Source of the DNA: Planococcus circulans
GTDB taxonomy: Bacteria > Bacillota > Bacilli > Bacillales_A > Planococcaceae
DNA length: 64,000 nt
Reading direction: 5' to 3'
Assembly: GCF_020023385.1 (NCBI RefSeq)
Contig: NZ_JAIQCL010000001.1
Coordinates: 682,001-746,000, forward strand
How positions within the stretch are numbered: position 1 is the stretch's first letter; each line of letters starts with the position of its first letter. Below the pieces are notes generated by a model. It saw nothing but the letters and a program-made list of their open reading frames with translations. It made no database searches and was not told the DNA's origin. Shown in pieces: positions 19,792 through 29,559 of this stretch. The position numbers and the translations under genes were made by a program.

Positions 19792-20943
19792 TTAGATTTG
19801 AGATAGGCTTTTCTGGGTGATATGCAGTTCCCGGATGATTCCGCAGATGGCTTCGACGGATTCAATCGGCAGGTCTCCGTAATAAGGCATCGCCAACACC
19901 TGTTGGACCGCCTGCTTTGCATGTGGCAGGTTTTCTGGCCGCGCTGACGGCAATTCGCGGTACCATTCAAAATCGCTGCATAAAGGATAGAAATACTTTC
20001 TTGCAAAGACATTGTATTGCTGAAGCACCTTATGCAAGTTGTCTCTCGAATGGCCAAACGCCGCTTCTTCTATTTCAATCACAAAATACTGATAACTGCT
20101 GGATTCATCCTCCAGCGTTGTCAAAACCCGGACGCCGTCAATGTCCACCAGATTTTCTTGGTAGGCTCGTTTGATCGCGTGGCGCTTTCTGCGTTCTTCC
20201 CCTATCACCTTCAACACTTCGATCCCGACACCCGCCTGGACTTCATTCATCTTGGCGTTCAGTCCGGACAACACCACTTCTTCCGCATTAGCGATTCCAA
20301 AGTTCCTCAACAGCTTCAGTTGTGCGCAAAGCGCTGGGTCGCTGTAGGCCAATGCCCCGCCTTCAATCGTATTAAACAGCTTCGTGGCATGGAAGCTGAA
20401 CATCGTCATATCACCGAAGCTGCTGATCGGAACACCGTCAATTTTAGAACCAAAGGCATGCGCCCCATCATAAATCACTTTCAGCCCATGCTTATCGGCG
20501 ATCGCCTGTATCTTTTCCACATCACATGGGTTGCCGAAAACATGGACACCCAGGATGGCAGTTGTTTTTTCGGTAATCAATGCTTCGATTTTATCGGCAT
20601 CGATATTGTATGTCGCTGGATCGATATCGCAAAATACAGGAGTCAAATTATTCCAATCTAAAGCCTGCACAGTGGCAGGAAATGTAAATGGCGTCGTGAT
20701 GACTTCGCCTGTCAGCTTTAATGCTTTCAAGCCCAGCAGCAAAGCCATCGTTCCGTTGGAAAACATGGAGATATGGTCGGTCTCCAGGTATTCCTTCAGT
20801 TCGCGGCTCAATTCGTCATGTTGCGCACCGAAGTTCGTCAGCTGCTTGCTGTCCCACACTTGTTTCAAGCGTTCCGTAACACCAGTGATGTCCGGCAATA
20901 AAGGTCGCGTGACATAAATCGGTTGTTCAAAAGCTTTAGCCAT
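19792..20943 (-). CDS. DegT/DnrJ/EryC1/StrS-family sugar aminotransferase (VioA-like)
   Basis: This is a 383-aa PLP enzyme of fold type [16 protein letters not shown] binds the cofactor phosphate, [15 protein letters not shown] contains the Asp that contacts the PLP nitrogen, and [17 protein letters not shown] holds the Schiff-base lysine. With RfbA and RfbB directly downstream, the likely reaction is transamination of dTDP-4-keto-6-deoxyglucose to a dTDP-4-amino-4,6-dideoxyhexose, as in VioA. Whether the product is gluco or galacto cannot be decided. GGGAGGG precedes the ATG. The free amino group would be a natural target for the acyltransferase-like proteins at 25694 and 33116. Confidence 0.92.
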   Translation of the reverse strand: MAKAFEQPIYVTRPLLPDITGVTERLKQVWDSKQLTNFGAQHDELSRELKEYLETDHISMFSNGTMALLLGLKALKLTGEVITTPFTFPATVQALDWNNLTPVFCDIDPATYNIDADKIEALITEKTTAILGVHVFGNPCDVEKIQAIADKHGLKVIYDGAHAFGSKIDGVPISSFGDMTMFSFHATKLFNTIEGGALAYSDPALCAQLKLLRNFGIANAEEVVLSGLNAKMNEVQAGVGIEVLKVIGEERRKRHAIKRAYQENLVDIDGVRVLTTLEDESSSYQYFVIEIEEAAFGHSRDNLHKVLQQYNVFARKYFYPLCSDFEWYRELPSARPENLPHAKQAVQQVLAMPYYGDLPIESVEAICGIIRELHITQKSLSQI

Positions 20944-20981
20944 TACATTCCCTCCCGAGGTATGAATCTATTTTCTTTCGT

Positions 20982-22460
20982 TCATCCCGTCTTAGCGGGT
21001 TTTATCTTTTTTATCATCGGTACCAGCAAATCGTAAACTGTATCAAATTCCTTTATTTTCAACAGCTTGCTAATCAAAATGTAAAGCACGACGCCCAAGC
21101 CGATCTGCAGAATGAGCGTTAGCAGTTCCGAAAAAGGCAAGAGCTTCCCAACCCCATAAACAACCGCTCCCATCCCGACTGAAATTGCATAAATCGGCAA
21201 CAGATCCCAGATTTGTTCTTTTGCGCCGTATGAAATCTCCCGTCCTGAAAAGTAAATATTGATGAACAGGGAAATATACGAATCAAGGACAATCGTGACC
21301 ACTAAAATGGTGATCCCCCAGTCCATCCAGATGACAACCACTATCAATATCGTCGGTATGATGGTCTTAATGATCTCCAGATAGAGAAATAGATCTGAAC
21401 GTCCTTTGACTTGCAGAACATTCAAATTCAGTGCATGAATCGGATACAGCATGCCGGCGATGCACAGGAGCTGGAAATAAGGAATCATGGTTGCCCATTT
21501 CTCACCGAAGATCAGGAGAATCAACGGTTCCGCCACTGCCGCTACACCGATCATGATTGGAAAAATCAGAAACCCTGAAAGCTTGATGACTTTCTTGAAG
21601 CTTTGCTTCAGCCGCTCTTCTTGGTCCTGGATCCCACTCAATACCGGGTAAGTCACCCGCTGGATCGTCGCCGTCAATGTTTGTGTCGCCACATCGCTGA
21701 ATTTTGCGGCATTCGTGTAATAACCCAGGGAGGTCGCCGAATATTGCTTTCCGATGATCAAGTAGTAAATATTGTCATAGGCGGTATCGATTAATCCCGA
21801 AACAAGCAGCTTCCAGCCGAATCCAAACAACCGCTTGAATGATGCCGTACTGAAAACCAAGGAAGGCAGCCACCTTCTATAAAAAATCAGCAACAGCGCC
21901 TGAACCCCGTTCAATGCCAACATACGGACGACTAAACTCCAGACTCCAAAGCCCAGCAGCGCCATCGCCACCGCAATAATCCCCGACGACACACTTGCCG
22001 CCATATTGACTTTCGCCTGAACTTTGAAATCCACTTCCTTGGTGAACATCGCCCTTGGGATAATCGAGAATGCATTGATGATCACGCCCAATCCCAACAC
22101 CCTGACAAGAGCCGTCAATTGCTGTTCCTCAAAAAAGTTGCTGATCAACGGCGCCGATAAGAACAGCACGCCATAAATTAAAATAGAAATGCCCAAGTTA
22201 AAATAAAAAACGGTTGAATAATCAGTTTGATTGGCTTTTTGATCTCGGATCAACGCTTGGGTGAAGCCACTGTCGACTAATGAATTGGAAAGAGCGACAA
22301 ACACTAGGATCATTCCGATAATCCCGAAATCTTCAGGCAACAACAACCTTGCCAAGATGATCTGGATAATGAATTGAATTCCCTGATTGCCTATCATATC
22401 CCCGAAGCTCCACAGGAGACCGCTGACCGTCTTTTTCTTCAATGACTTTTCCTGTTTCAT
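20982..22460 (-). CDS. MOP-superfamily polysaccharide flippase, paralogue 1
   Basis: The 492-aa protein has about fourteen hydrophobic segments and the WzxC-type N-terminus KKKTVSGLLWSFGDMIGNQG. It is closely similar along its whole length to the flippase at 26738-28204 (shared LFGFGWKLLVSGLID, FGEKWATMIPYFQLL). I chose the ATG at 22460 by the GATAGGAG upstream site and by alignment with the paralogue, whose start is unambiguous. It heads the minus-strand group flippase-aminotransferase-rfbA-rfbB-705aa-flippase. It should export a lipid-linked unit; why the locus keeps three flippases is unclear. Confidence 0.9.
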   Translation of the reverse strand: MKQEKSLKKKTVSGLLWSFGDMIGNQGIQFIIQIILARLLLPEDFGIIGMILVFVALSNSLVDSGFTQALIRDQKANQTDYSTVFYFNLGISILIYGVLFLSAPLISNFFEEQQLTALVRVLGLGVIINAFSIIPRAMFTKEVDFKVQAKVNMAASVSSGIIAVAMALLGFGVWSLVVRMLALNGVQALLLIFYRRWLPSLVFSTASFKRLFGFGWKLLVSGLIDTAYDNIYYLIIGKQYSATSLGYYTNAAKFSDVATQTLTATIQRVTYPVLSGIQDQEERLKQSFKKVIKLSGFLIFPIMIGVAAVAEPLILLIFGEKWATMIPYFQLLCIAGMLYPIHALNLNVLQVKGRSDLFLYLEIIKTIIPTILIVVVIWMDWGITILVVTIVLDSYISLFINIYFSGREISYGAKEQIWDLLPIYAISVGMGAVVYGVGKLLPFSELLTLILQIGLGVVLYILISKLLKIKEFDTVYDLLVPMIKKIKPAKTG

Positions 22461-22876
22461 CTGCCGGCTCCTATCAAAGAAAACTCCAATGCAAATTGGG
22501 CAGAACAAATACCTCAATGTTCTGAAATTTCAATTCTATCATTATTTAATCATATTAAATAGGCAAATGACATATAATCCACCTTTAATTTATTGACCTC
22601 CATTTCGGATACGCTACTTTGTGCTTATTTATATTTCTTAAATATCATTCTAACATACCATAAGTCATAAATAACAGATAATTTAGATTATTTTTTATTT
22701 TTATTATGTAAATTATTCCACTCTCTTTTATCAAATCGAAAAATCACTAGGTTGTTAACCGGAATCTTAAGTAAGATTCTTCATTTTACTGTTAGATACT
22801 TCCTATTTTCCGGAAATATCATATCGAGGAGATTGTTTGTCTGTTCGTAGGTCAATTTGACCGTTTCACAACCACG
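22461..22876. other. AT-rich intergenic region upstream of the flippase operon
   Basis: These 416 bases hold no credible gene. They should contain the minus-strand promoter of the operon starting at 22460. An 8-bp palindrome pair (GAATCTTA at 22762-22769, TAAGATTC at 22772-22779) could be an operator, but I see nothing else that tells its function. Confidence 0.35.
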
Positions 22877-22911
22877 CAAAAAAAGAGGCGGTTTCCAATT
22901 TATTCCACCTC
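22877..22911 (-). terminator. Second intrinsic terminator downstream of the GT2 gene
   Basis: On the minus strand GAGGTGG and CCGCCTC pair (one G-U) around a 13-base loop and are followed by eight T. It lies 107 bases beyond the stronger terminator at 23018-23064, with no gene between, so it is either a back-up or ends a small transcript that starts in that interval. Confidence 0.65.
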
Positions 22912-23017
22912 CTGTTCTATTCGGTTGAGATGCCAGACGCTAACCCCACCCAACACTTTTCCAACGATTTTGGACGCACCTATCCTTTCCAGATTCCACT
23001 GTGTCAAAATGGCAGAT

Positions 23018-23064
23018 AAAAAGGCGGTTTCGGATAGCGTTGTTGTCCGCTATCCGAAACCACC
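23018..23064 (-). terminator. Rho-independent terminator of GT2 gene
   Basis: Arms of 17 bp with one G-U pair (GGTGGTTTCGGATAGCG and CGCTATCCGAAACCGCC on the minus strand) flank an 8-base loop, followed by TTTTTAT. It lies 31 bases after the stop of the GT2 gene. Confidence 0.92.
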
Positions 23065-23094
23065 TTTTCTTTATGTCGTGGTCACAAATTTTGT

Positions 23095-24006
23095 TCAGAT
23101 GGTGATTCGTTTAAAGATCCGCTTGAAGAATTCCGGCTTCATATAGAACTGCCGGTAGCCTTTTTTCAAAGTCTCTTTGATTTCCAGCTGCTTCAACAGG
23201 ATGTAGAAGCGATCCCGCCTTTTGGTGCGGTTGATGGCTTTATCGTATTTGAAATTCGTGAATGCATTTATTTCATCGAGTAATGCCGCGACTTCCTGCA
23301 GGTGTTTTTGCTTAGCAGAATTGTCGGTGAGCTGTACATCCGTCCAGGAACCTTTGACTTCCACACGATAGGCAGACATATTCCGGTCCATGTAATAAAC
23401 CGTCCCATTTAACGCACCGCAAATGACCAGTGGGTAATCCCCAATCGGGGCATTCAAATAATATTCCGGCATTTCGGGAATTTTCTCACGGGAATACATG
23501 ATCGAATTGGTGGCAAACAGTTCCCCACCACCTTCAATCACTTCTTCTACGGAATAAATTTTGTCTTTATGGCTCGGACGTATGGCAGCGACGGTTTTCT
23601 TAGTCACTGCTGAGACCTTCTGGGCAGCATGGACGCACATGCTGCATTCGGGGTGGGCCTCCATATAGTCCACTTGCCGCTGCAGTTTTTCCGGGTCGGT
23701 CCAGTAATCATCACCTTCACAAACCGCCGTATACTTTCCTAATGCACGTGCACCATTGAACAACTCAAAAGGGACATCTTTCGAATACTGGTTCTCAGTC
23801 TGGTAGATCGGCTTGATGATATCCGGATACTTTTGTTCATAGCTTCTGATGATTTCAGCTGTCCGGTCAGTGGATGCATCATCATGGACTAAAATTTCAT
23901 AGGCGAAATCCGTTTTCTGCATCAACATGCTGTCCAATGCCTCCGCTATAAAATTCTCGTGATTATAACTGTTGCACTCAATACTCACCATTATCTCATT
24001 TGCCAT
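23095..24006 (-). CDS. Glycosyltransferase, GT2 family, paralogue 1
   Basis: The 303-aa GT-A enzyme shows VSIECNSYNHENFIAEAL, ILVHDDASTDRTAEII and CEGDDYWTDPEKLQRQVDYM, the acidic metal-binding motif of a GT2 subgroup. It is a clear paralogue of the protein at 28250-29215 (shared KPIYQTQNQYSK-like and CEGDDYWTDP motifs). The C-terminal third is basic and without membrane helices. AGAGGGG lies upstream. It follows the beta-helix gene by 198 bases. It probably adds a sugar to the repeat unit; donor unknown. Confidence 0.88.
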   Translation of the reverse strand: MANEIMVSIECNSYNHENFIAEALDSMLMQKTDFAYEILVHDDASTDRTAEIIRSYEQKYPDIIKPIYQTENQYSKDVPFELFNGARALGKYTAVCEGDDYWTDPEKLQRQVDYMEAHPECSMCVHAAQKVSAVTKKTVAAIRPSHKDKIYSVEEVIEGGGELFATNSIMYSREKIPEMPEYYLNAPIGDYPLVICGALNGTVYYMDRNMSAYRVEVKGSWTDVQLTDNSAKQKHLQEVAALLDEINAFTNFKYDKAINRTKRRDRFYILLKQLEIKETLKKGYRQFYMKPEFFKRIFKRITI

Positions 24007-24204
24007 AAATTACAGACCCCTCTACAGTTAAGTAAGTTTTGTTATCAGCTATAATGACTCGGGCCAAGCCTCCACTGTCAGGTTCAGCTGAACAGAATTC
24101 CAACAAATCTTGTATACACATCGTATTTTAGCATAGAAAAAAACTATAAACGGATTATTCAGATAACTTAACACCAAATTTACATCTTTGTAAAATACAT
24201 CCGT

Positions 24205-25329
24205 TCACTCATCTTTCGCTATAAAATTTTCTTTTCCATACATTTCTTTCAACTCTTCATCTCGCAGGATCAAGTTGTTTTCTTCCACTGTATTCCCCCG
24301 TATGACATGCCCTTCTCCCACATTGATATAGATTCCCCGCTCCGAGTTTTCCCTCGGATTGATCGCCAGGTTATTGAGGATGCTGATATTATTGCTCGGC
24401 GTCATCAGGTTGTTTCCTCCATCACCTGGCCGAACCGCTATATTGTATTCATTGTCGTAGACCAGATTGCCTTTGATGACATTGGACTCTGCCCCGTTTT
24501 TAACATCGATGCCATAATAAAAACCGCTGACCATATTCCCTTCAACTGTACTGTTTTTTTCACTTTCCACAGTAATGCCTTGCTGATCTGTGTAGCCCGG
24601 GCGATTTTCAGTCACTACGCAGCCTTTTACCAGGTTGTGTTTGCCGCCGCCGAATAAGGAAAGATGGCCATCCCCTGAGTTTCTGACGACGCAGGATTCA
24701 ATTGTGTTGTAATCCGATGCAAAATTGATGATGCCGGAACCATAATTCGATTCACTCGTCACATTTCGGATGATATTATCGTTGGAATGGTGCAAGTGAA
24801 TGCCTTGGGAAAAGTTTTTCGTATAAATATTTTCAATTGAGCTTTCCTGGCTGTCCTGAAGTAAAATAGCAATATTAGAAATCAGCGATCCATTCTCAGG
24901 CAGTTGATCCCCCATCAAAAATCCACCTTTCAAATGGACATCTGCTGTGCCGGTAATCCAAAACACGCCATATTCGTCCGCCGATTCCGTCTTCAAAATC
25001 GCCTGGTCCATGATGATGGTGATCGGCTTGGAAATTCTCAAGGCAAAATAACTGTCTCCATATCCAGTACTGGCCTTCAAATCAGGATTTTGGGTCAATT
25101 TGTAAATACCTGGCGGAATGTGCATCTTCCCACCTATTGGCGTTTCATCAATTGCCCGCTGAATTGCCTGTGTATCGTCAGCCACTCCATCACCTTCTGC
25201 TCCAAATTGTGTTTTAGCATTAATCTTCTCTTCCGCAAAGAACGTACTTTGACCCATAACAAAAACAGTCCCCAATCCAGAAATCCCCAGTATGCAAAGA
25301 AGCAAGTAAATGGTTTTCTTGTTGATCAT
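24205..25329 (-). CDS. Membrane-anchored right-handed parallel beta-helix protein, paralogue 1
   Basis: The 374-aa protein has an N-terminal hydrophobic anchor (TIYLLLCILGISGLGTVFVM) and then a pectate-lyase-superfamily start (FGAEGDGVADDTQAIQRAID). About ten beta-helix coils follow, rich in N, S and G (NTIESCVVRNSGDGHLSLFG, NSTVEGNMVSGFYYGIDVK, NNLAINPRENSERGIY). Such folds occur in polysaccharide lyases, C5-epimerases and hydrolases, so it probably acts on the exported polymer outside the cell. No family-specific catalytic triad can be named with confidence. GGAGAG precedes the ATG. The paralogue is at 30816-31940. It is divergent from the FemAB-like gene at 25694. Confidence 0.85.
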   Translation of the reverse strand: MINKKTIYLLLCILGISGLGTVFVMGQSTFFAEEKINAKTQFGAEGDGVADDTQAIQRAIDETPIGGKMHIPPGIYKLTQNPDLKASTGYGDSYFALRISKPITIIMDQAILKTESADEYGVFWITGTADVHLKGGFLMGDQLPENGSLISNIAILLQDSQESSIENIYTKNFSQGIHLHHSNDNIIRNVTSESNYGSGIINFASDYNTIESCVVRNSGDGHLSLFGGGKHNLVKGCVVTENRPGYTDQQGITVESEKNSTVEGNMVSGFYYGIDVKNGAESNVIKGNLVYDNEYNIAVRPGDGGNNLMTPSNNISILNNLAINPRENSERGIYINVGEGHVIRGNTVEENNLILRDEELKEMYGKENFIAKDE

Positions 25330-25693
25330 CGATGTCTCTCCTTCAACCTAATCGCTTTATTGAAAGGCCATAGCCTAATTAAATACTGATTACTTCTAGT
25401 ATAAGGCAACTTTTCTTTAAATGCACACTTTTCCGAATACTATATTTTTAAAAATATTACCCATATACTCCGTTATTCTATCCTATGTCCTAAAGATATC
25501 TCCATTTTTCTGTATATAAAAACGACATTTACCCTCGCATTTACCTATAATATTCGCTATACTCACTATAACGGCTTATTTAATTGAAAATTTAGTCATT
25601 TAAAACAAGAAAAAGAAAGCTGTAGGGCGGAACATTGGAGAAAGAATAGATTGTTAAATTCTCCTAAAAAATAACAAGGAATGAGGTTTTATT
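25330..25693. other. Divergent AT-rich intergenic region
   Basis: These 364 bases separate the minus-strand beta-helix gene from the plus-strand FemAB-like gene and should carry both promoters. CTATAAT at about 25547 and ACTATAAC at about 25566 look like -10 elements on the plus strand, without a matching -35. No gene is seen. Confidence 0.35.
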
Positions 25694-26722
25694 TTGAGGG
25701 ATGTATTTTTTAAAAAAGATTATGCCGAGCTATACGAGGAGATTGACGGAGGGAACTGTGAAGTTTTCGAATTTGAACATCCCCTAGGATCGGTCTATCA
25801 TCAATTCATCAAACGAGCAATTCCTGTCCAATTGGAGGGGGGTCCTTATTTCGACCTTCTCACGCCTTACGGCTATGGAGGCCCAGTCATCACTGAACTG
25901 AAGGACAAGACGCGAAAGGATGAACTGGTGACCTATTTCTGCCAGGCTTTTCATGCTTATTGCCAAGAGCAAAATATCGTCAGTGAATTTGTCCGCTTCC
26001 ATCCGCTAGCCGGCAACGCCGTGGATTTCAAGTCCTGCTACCACGTCCTCTTCAGGCGCCATACGACTGGCGTCACGCTGAAAGGATTCGAAGATCCAGT
26101 ACAGGAGGAATTTTCCGGTTCAACCCGCAAGAGAATCCGGAAGGCGTTAAAGGACGGCGTAACTTATCGGCTCACAATAGATCCACCTGACCTGGATCTG
26201 TTTCAGGAAATCTATCTCAAAACGATGGAACGGGTCGGCGCGGAAGACTTCTATTTCTTCGACGACGCGTACTTCCAAAAGATGCTTGATAATTTAGGCG
26301 ATCAGCTAATATTGGTTGAGGCTATTTACGACTCCCAAGTGATTGGTGCAGAGCTCCATTTCCACTCGGGTCCCGTCATCCATACCCACCTGTCAGGAAC
26401 CATTGATGGCTTCAATCACCTGTCGCCCGTTTATGTCATGACCTACGCCATTGTGCTCTGGGCAAAAGAACACGGTGTGGAATTTATCCATTCAGGCGGC
26501 GGAGTCAATCCCGGCCCCGATGACTCGCTGTACAAATTCAAAAAAAGATTCGGCAAAAATACTGAATTTGATTACTATGTCGGCAACAAAATTTGGAACG
26601 AAAAAATTTATCAACAATTGGTCCATGCGACAAATTCCAATCTGGAAAACGAACTCTTCCCGGCCTATCGGTGGCCACAAAAACAAATTGAAGAAGCAGC
26701 AATAAAAACGGTAAGCAGATAA
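25694..26722 (+). CDS. FemAB/GNAT-like acyltransferase, paralogue 1
   Basis: The 342-aa protein resembles FemAB-like/GNAT-fold proteins: an N-terminal GNAT-like half (EFEHPLGSVYHQFIKRAIP, TPYGYGGPV, FVRFHPL), then FRRHTTGVTLKGF and a second half with GAELHFHSGPVIHTHLSGT and HSGGGVNPGPDDSLYKFKK. FemAB proteins add amino acids to peptidoglycan, and relatives in glycan loci acylate sugars. Here N-acylation or amino-acylation of the 4-amino sugar is a reasonable inference. The start is TTG at 25694, supported by GGAATGAGG upstream and by N-terminal alignment with the paralogue at 33116-34135. It is the only plus-strand gene of the polysaccharide region. Confidence 0.78.
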   Translation: MRDVFFKKDYAELYEEIDGGNCEVFEFEHPLGSVYHQFIKRAIPVQLEGGPYFDLLTPYGYGGPVITELKDKTRKDELVTYFCQAFHAYCQEQNIVSEFVRFHPLAGNAVDFKSCYHVLFRRHTTGVTLKGFEDPVQEEFSGSTRKRIRKALKDGVTYRLTIDPPDLDLFQEIYLKTMERVGAEDFYFFDDAYFQKMLDNLGDQLILVEAIYDSQVIGAELHFHSGPVIHTHLSGTIDGFNHLSPVYVMTYAIVLWAKEHGVEFIHSGGGVNPGPDDSLYKFKKRFGKNTEFDYYVGNKIWNEKIYQQLVHATNSNLENELFPAYRWPQKQIEEAAIKTVSR

Positions 26723-26739
26723 TCCTGCTTACCGTTTTT
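26704..26739. terminator. Bidirectional intrinsic terminator
   Basis: AAAAACGGTAAGCAG and CTGCTTACCGTTTTT form a perfect 15-bp stem with a 6-base loop. It overlaps the last codons of the plus-strand FemAB-like gene and touches the stop codon of the converging minus-strand flippase gene, so it should stop transcription from both sides. Confidence 0.9.
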
Positions 26740-28204
26740 ATGGTTTTATTTTTTTGAGAATGGGCAGGAGCAGCCCATAAACCGTCTTCAGTTCGGCGAC
26801 CTTTGCAATCCAGCAAGCGGCGATGTATAACATGATTCCAGCAGCAACCTGCAGCAGCAATTGGATCAGTATGCCTGTCTCCAACAGTGCACCAAGCGCC
26901 CACACCACAGTCCCCATTACAAAGGACATCAGGTAAACCGGCAGCAGATCCTTCACTTTTTCCGTGGCCGGATAAGCCACTTCCCGTTTCGAGAAATGGC
27001 TATTGACGAAGAATTCCAGATAGGTGTTCAAAATGGCGGCTGCAATCAATCCGATCACGCCCAATTCCAGCCAAACCGCCAGAGCCAGTAGAATCGTCAA
27101 TGAGATTTTATTGATGATTTCCAACTGCAGATACAAGTCGGATCGGCCTTTTACCTGAAGAATGCTCAAATCGAGCGCCAATATCGGATACAGCATCCCG
27201 GCAATGGACAGCAATTGAAAATAAGGGACCATCGGCAGCCATTTTTCACCGAACACCAGTAATACAAGAGGTTCCCCGACAGCGGCCATTCCCACCATCA
27301 TCGGAAAAATGAGAAAAGCCGCAAGTTTGGTGATGTTTTTATAAGACTGTTTTAACCGTTCGTGTTCATTCTGTATGCTGCTCAGCACCGGATAGGTCAC
27401 CCGCAGTATGGTAGCTGCCAAATTTTGCGAAACGATTTCACTGAAACGCGAAGCATTTGTATAAAAACCCAGTTGTGCAGCAGAATACTGCCTGCCGATA
27501 ATCAGAAAATAGACATTCGTGTAAAAGGTATCGATCAACCCTGATACAAGAAGCTTCCAGCCAAAACCGAATAACCGCTTGAACGAAGCGACACTAAAAA
27601 CCAAGGAAGGAATCCATTTTTTCGTGAAGACAAAAAGCAAAGACTGGATGGCGTTCAACGATAATTGACGCAGCACCAGACTCCAAACACCGTATCCTGC
27701 TATCGCCAGCCCAATCGCGATGACTCCGGATATGATACTGGCACTCAAATTTATCGCTGCCTGGGCTTTGAAATTCACTTCTTTCGCGAACATCGCCTTC
27801 GGAATGATCGCTAATGAGTTGATGACAATCCCGATGGATAATACCCGCACCAGGGAGACCAGCTGCGGTTCGCCGAAAAAGCTGCTGATGACGGGAGCTG
27901 CAGCATAAAGGATTCCATAAATCATCACAGAAATAAGCAGATTAAAATAAAAGACCGTTGAATAATCCGCCTGGCTGGCATTGCGTTCACGGATCAACGC
28001 CTGCGTAAAGCCGCTGTCGACCAGTGAATTGCACAGCGCGATAAATACCAGGATCATGCCAATCAGTCCGAAATGTTCGGGCAGCAGCATACGCGCTAAA
28101 ATGATCTGAATCAGGAACTGGATGCCTTGATTGCCGACCAGGTCACCGAAGCTCCATGCCAAACCGCCGATCGTCTTCTTTTTCAATGAAGGTTGTGGTT
28201 CCAT
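26738..28204 (-). CDS. MOP-superfamily polysaccharide flippase, paralogue 2
   Basis: The 488-aa protein has about fourteen membrane segments and begins SLKKKTIGGLAWSFGDLVGN, nearly the same as the flippase at 20982-22460. Both share RLFGFGWKLLVSGLID, YPVLSSIQNEHERLKQSYK-like sequence and QVKGRSDLYLQLE. The duplication probably included the neighbouring GT2 gene, since each close-pair flippase has a GT2 paralogue upstream. TAGGAGAT precedes the ATG. The expected role is export of lipid-linked oligosaccharide. Confidence 0.9.
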   Translation of the reverse strand: MEPQPSLKKKTIGGLAWSFGDLVGNQGIQFLIQIILARMLLPEHFGLIGMILVFIALCNSLVDSGFTQALIRERNASQADYSTVFYFNLLISVMIYGILYAAAPVISSFFGEPQLVSLVRVLSIGIVINSLAIIPKAMFAKEVNFKAQAAINLSASIISGVIAIGLAIAGYGVWSLVLRQLSLNAIQSLLFVFTKKWIPSLVFSVASFKRLFGFGWKLLVSGLIDTFYTNVYFLIIGRQYSAAQLGFYTNASRFSEIVSQNLAATILRVTYPVLSSIQNEHERLKQSYKNITKLAAFLIFPMMVGMAAVGEPLVLLVFGEKWLPMVPYFQLLSIAGMLYPILALDLSILQVKGRSDLYLQLEIINKISLTILLALAVWLELGVIGLIAAAILNTYLEFFVNSHFSKREVAYPATEKVKDLLPVYLMSFVMGTVVWALGALLETGILIQLLLQVAAGIMLYIAACWIAKVAELKTVYGLLLPILKKIKP

Positions 28205-28249
28205 TTGATGATCTCCTATCCCCCAGTCCCGTCACCTATGCAACTGCAT

Positions 28250-29215
28250 TTACTGGATTAATTTCCATTTTGCTTTGCGGACGCTGTCTGCCACATTGGG
28301 GAAAAAGCGTTTCAACTGCAGCAACATGCGCTTTTTGGCACCTAAATCCAGGTAGATTTTCCGGAATTCGCCGCGTTTTGCAGCCTTAAAATTTCCCTGT
28401 TCCAATAGGAGGGAAAACTGGTAACCCCGCTTTGCTTTCATGAGGGAGTCGTTGTAGTTGAAGTGGGTATACTTATTGATCTCATCCAGCATTCTTTCCA
28501 TATCATAATAATGATTGATCCGTTTCATAGCGGTAGCCAGTTCACGTTCTGTCCAGGATCCCTTGACCCCCACCCGGTAAGCTGACATATTGGCATCCAG
28601 ATAATCCACCGTTCCATGAAGCGCGGCTAAAATGACCAACGGGTAATCACCTACTACTGCATTCAAGTAGAAAGGAGCCAGTTCCAAAACTTTTTCTTTT
28701 GAATAGACCATGGAATTCGTGGCAACCAGGTCGCCGCCTCCTTCAATCACGCGTTCAACGGAAAAAATGGCATTTCCCTGTTCCGGCCGCACAGTGGAAA
28801 GGATTTTTTTCTTATCGGACAACACACGATCAGCTGCATGGACAGTCATGCTGCATGCCGGATGCTCTTCCATGTAATCAACCTGCTTCTGCAATTTGCA
28901 GGGATCTGTCCAGTAATCATCACCTTCGCAGACGGCAATGTATTTTCCTTTTGCCCGGTTGTGGTTGAATAATTCAACACGGACTCCTTTTGAATATTGG
29001 TTCTGGGTTTGGTAGATCGGTTTGATCAAAGAGGGATACTTGTTTTCATAGTATTTAATCACTTGAGGGCCATGATCGGTAGAGGCGTCATCATAAATCA
29101 GGATTTCAACGTCAAAATCCGTCTTTTGCATGAGGAAACTTTCGATTGCTTCGGCAAGGTAATCTCCGTGATTGTAGCTTGTACAAACTATACTGACCAG
29201 CGGTTTTGTTGTCAT
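28250..29215 (-). CDS. Glycosyltransferase, GT2 family, paralogue 2
   Basis: The 321-aa GT-A enzyme shows VSIVCTSYNHGDYLAEAI, EILIYDDASTDHGPQVI and CEGDDYWTDPCKLQKQVDYM. It is homologous over its length to the GT2 at 23095-24006 but has a longer basic C-terminus (RMLLQLKRFFPNVADSVRK). AAAGGAGTGAG precedes the ATG. It starts a two-gene unit with the flippase 46 bases downstream. The donor and acceptor are unknown. Confidence 0.88.
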   Translation of the reverse strand: MTTKPLVSIVCTSYNHGDYLAEAIESFLMQKTDFDVEILIYDDASTDHGPQVIKYYENKYPSLIKPIYQTQNQYSKGVRVELFNHNRAKGKYIAVCEGDDYWTDPCKLQKQVDYMEEHPACSMTVHAADRVLSDKKKILSTVRPEQGNAIFSVERVIEGGGDLVATNSMVYSKEKVLELAPFYLNAVVGDYPLVILAALHGTVDYLDANMSAYRVGVKGSWTERELATAMKRINHYYDMERMLDEINKYTHFNYNDSLMKAKRGYQFSLLLEQGNFKAAKRGEFRKIYLDLGAKKRMLLQLKRFFPNVADSVRKAKWKLIQ

Positions 29216-29508
29216 AAATTCTCACTCCTTTAGGTTTTAAGCAATACACATCACTGAGGCCGAATAAGGGGAAGGCAAAATGACCAAAAGGGAAAAAATG
29301 ATGAATAGCATCATAACCGATACTTTATGCCCACTATCACCATCTTTTTTTCATCTTAACACATAACAAATCGATAAATATAGTTAATTCGTATTATTTC
29401 GAAAATAACATATACTTTACAATTATTTAATAGTATTTTTACATTCCCAATAATTCCCTAATAAAAAGGGAGCACTCTTCTCTGCTGGAAGCTGTTTTTG
29501 ACAGGATT

Positions 29509-29548
29509 AAAAAATCTCCTTGAGCTGTCGAGCTGCTCAAGGAGATTT
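29509..29548 (-). terminator. Rho-independent terminator of galE
   Basis: AAATCTCCTTGAGC and GCTCAAGGAGATTT form a perfect 14-bp stem (29512-29525 with 29535-29548), followed on the minus strand by a T run. It lies 12 bases after the galE stop. The rest of the 344-base gap up to 29216 is AT-rich and shows no gene. Confidence 0.92.
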
Positions 29549-29559
29549 AGGTGATAGTA

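Noticed and set aside
24082-24093. Palindrome GTTCAGCTGAAC upstream of a GT2 gene
   Set aside because: Single 12-base palindrome with no second copy near other promoters in the window; may be chance.
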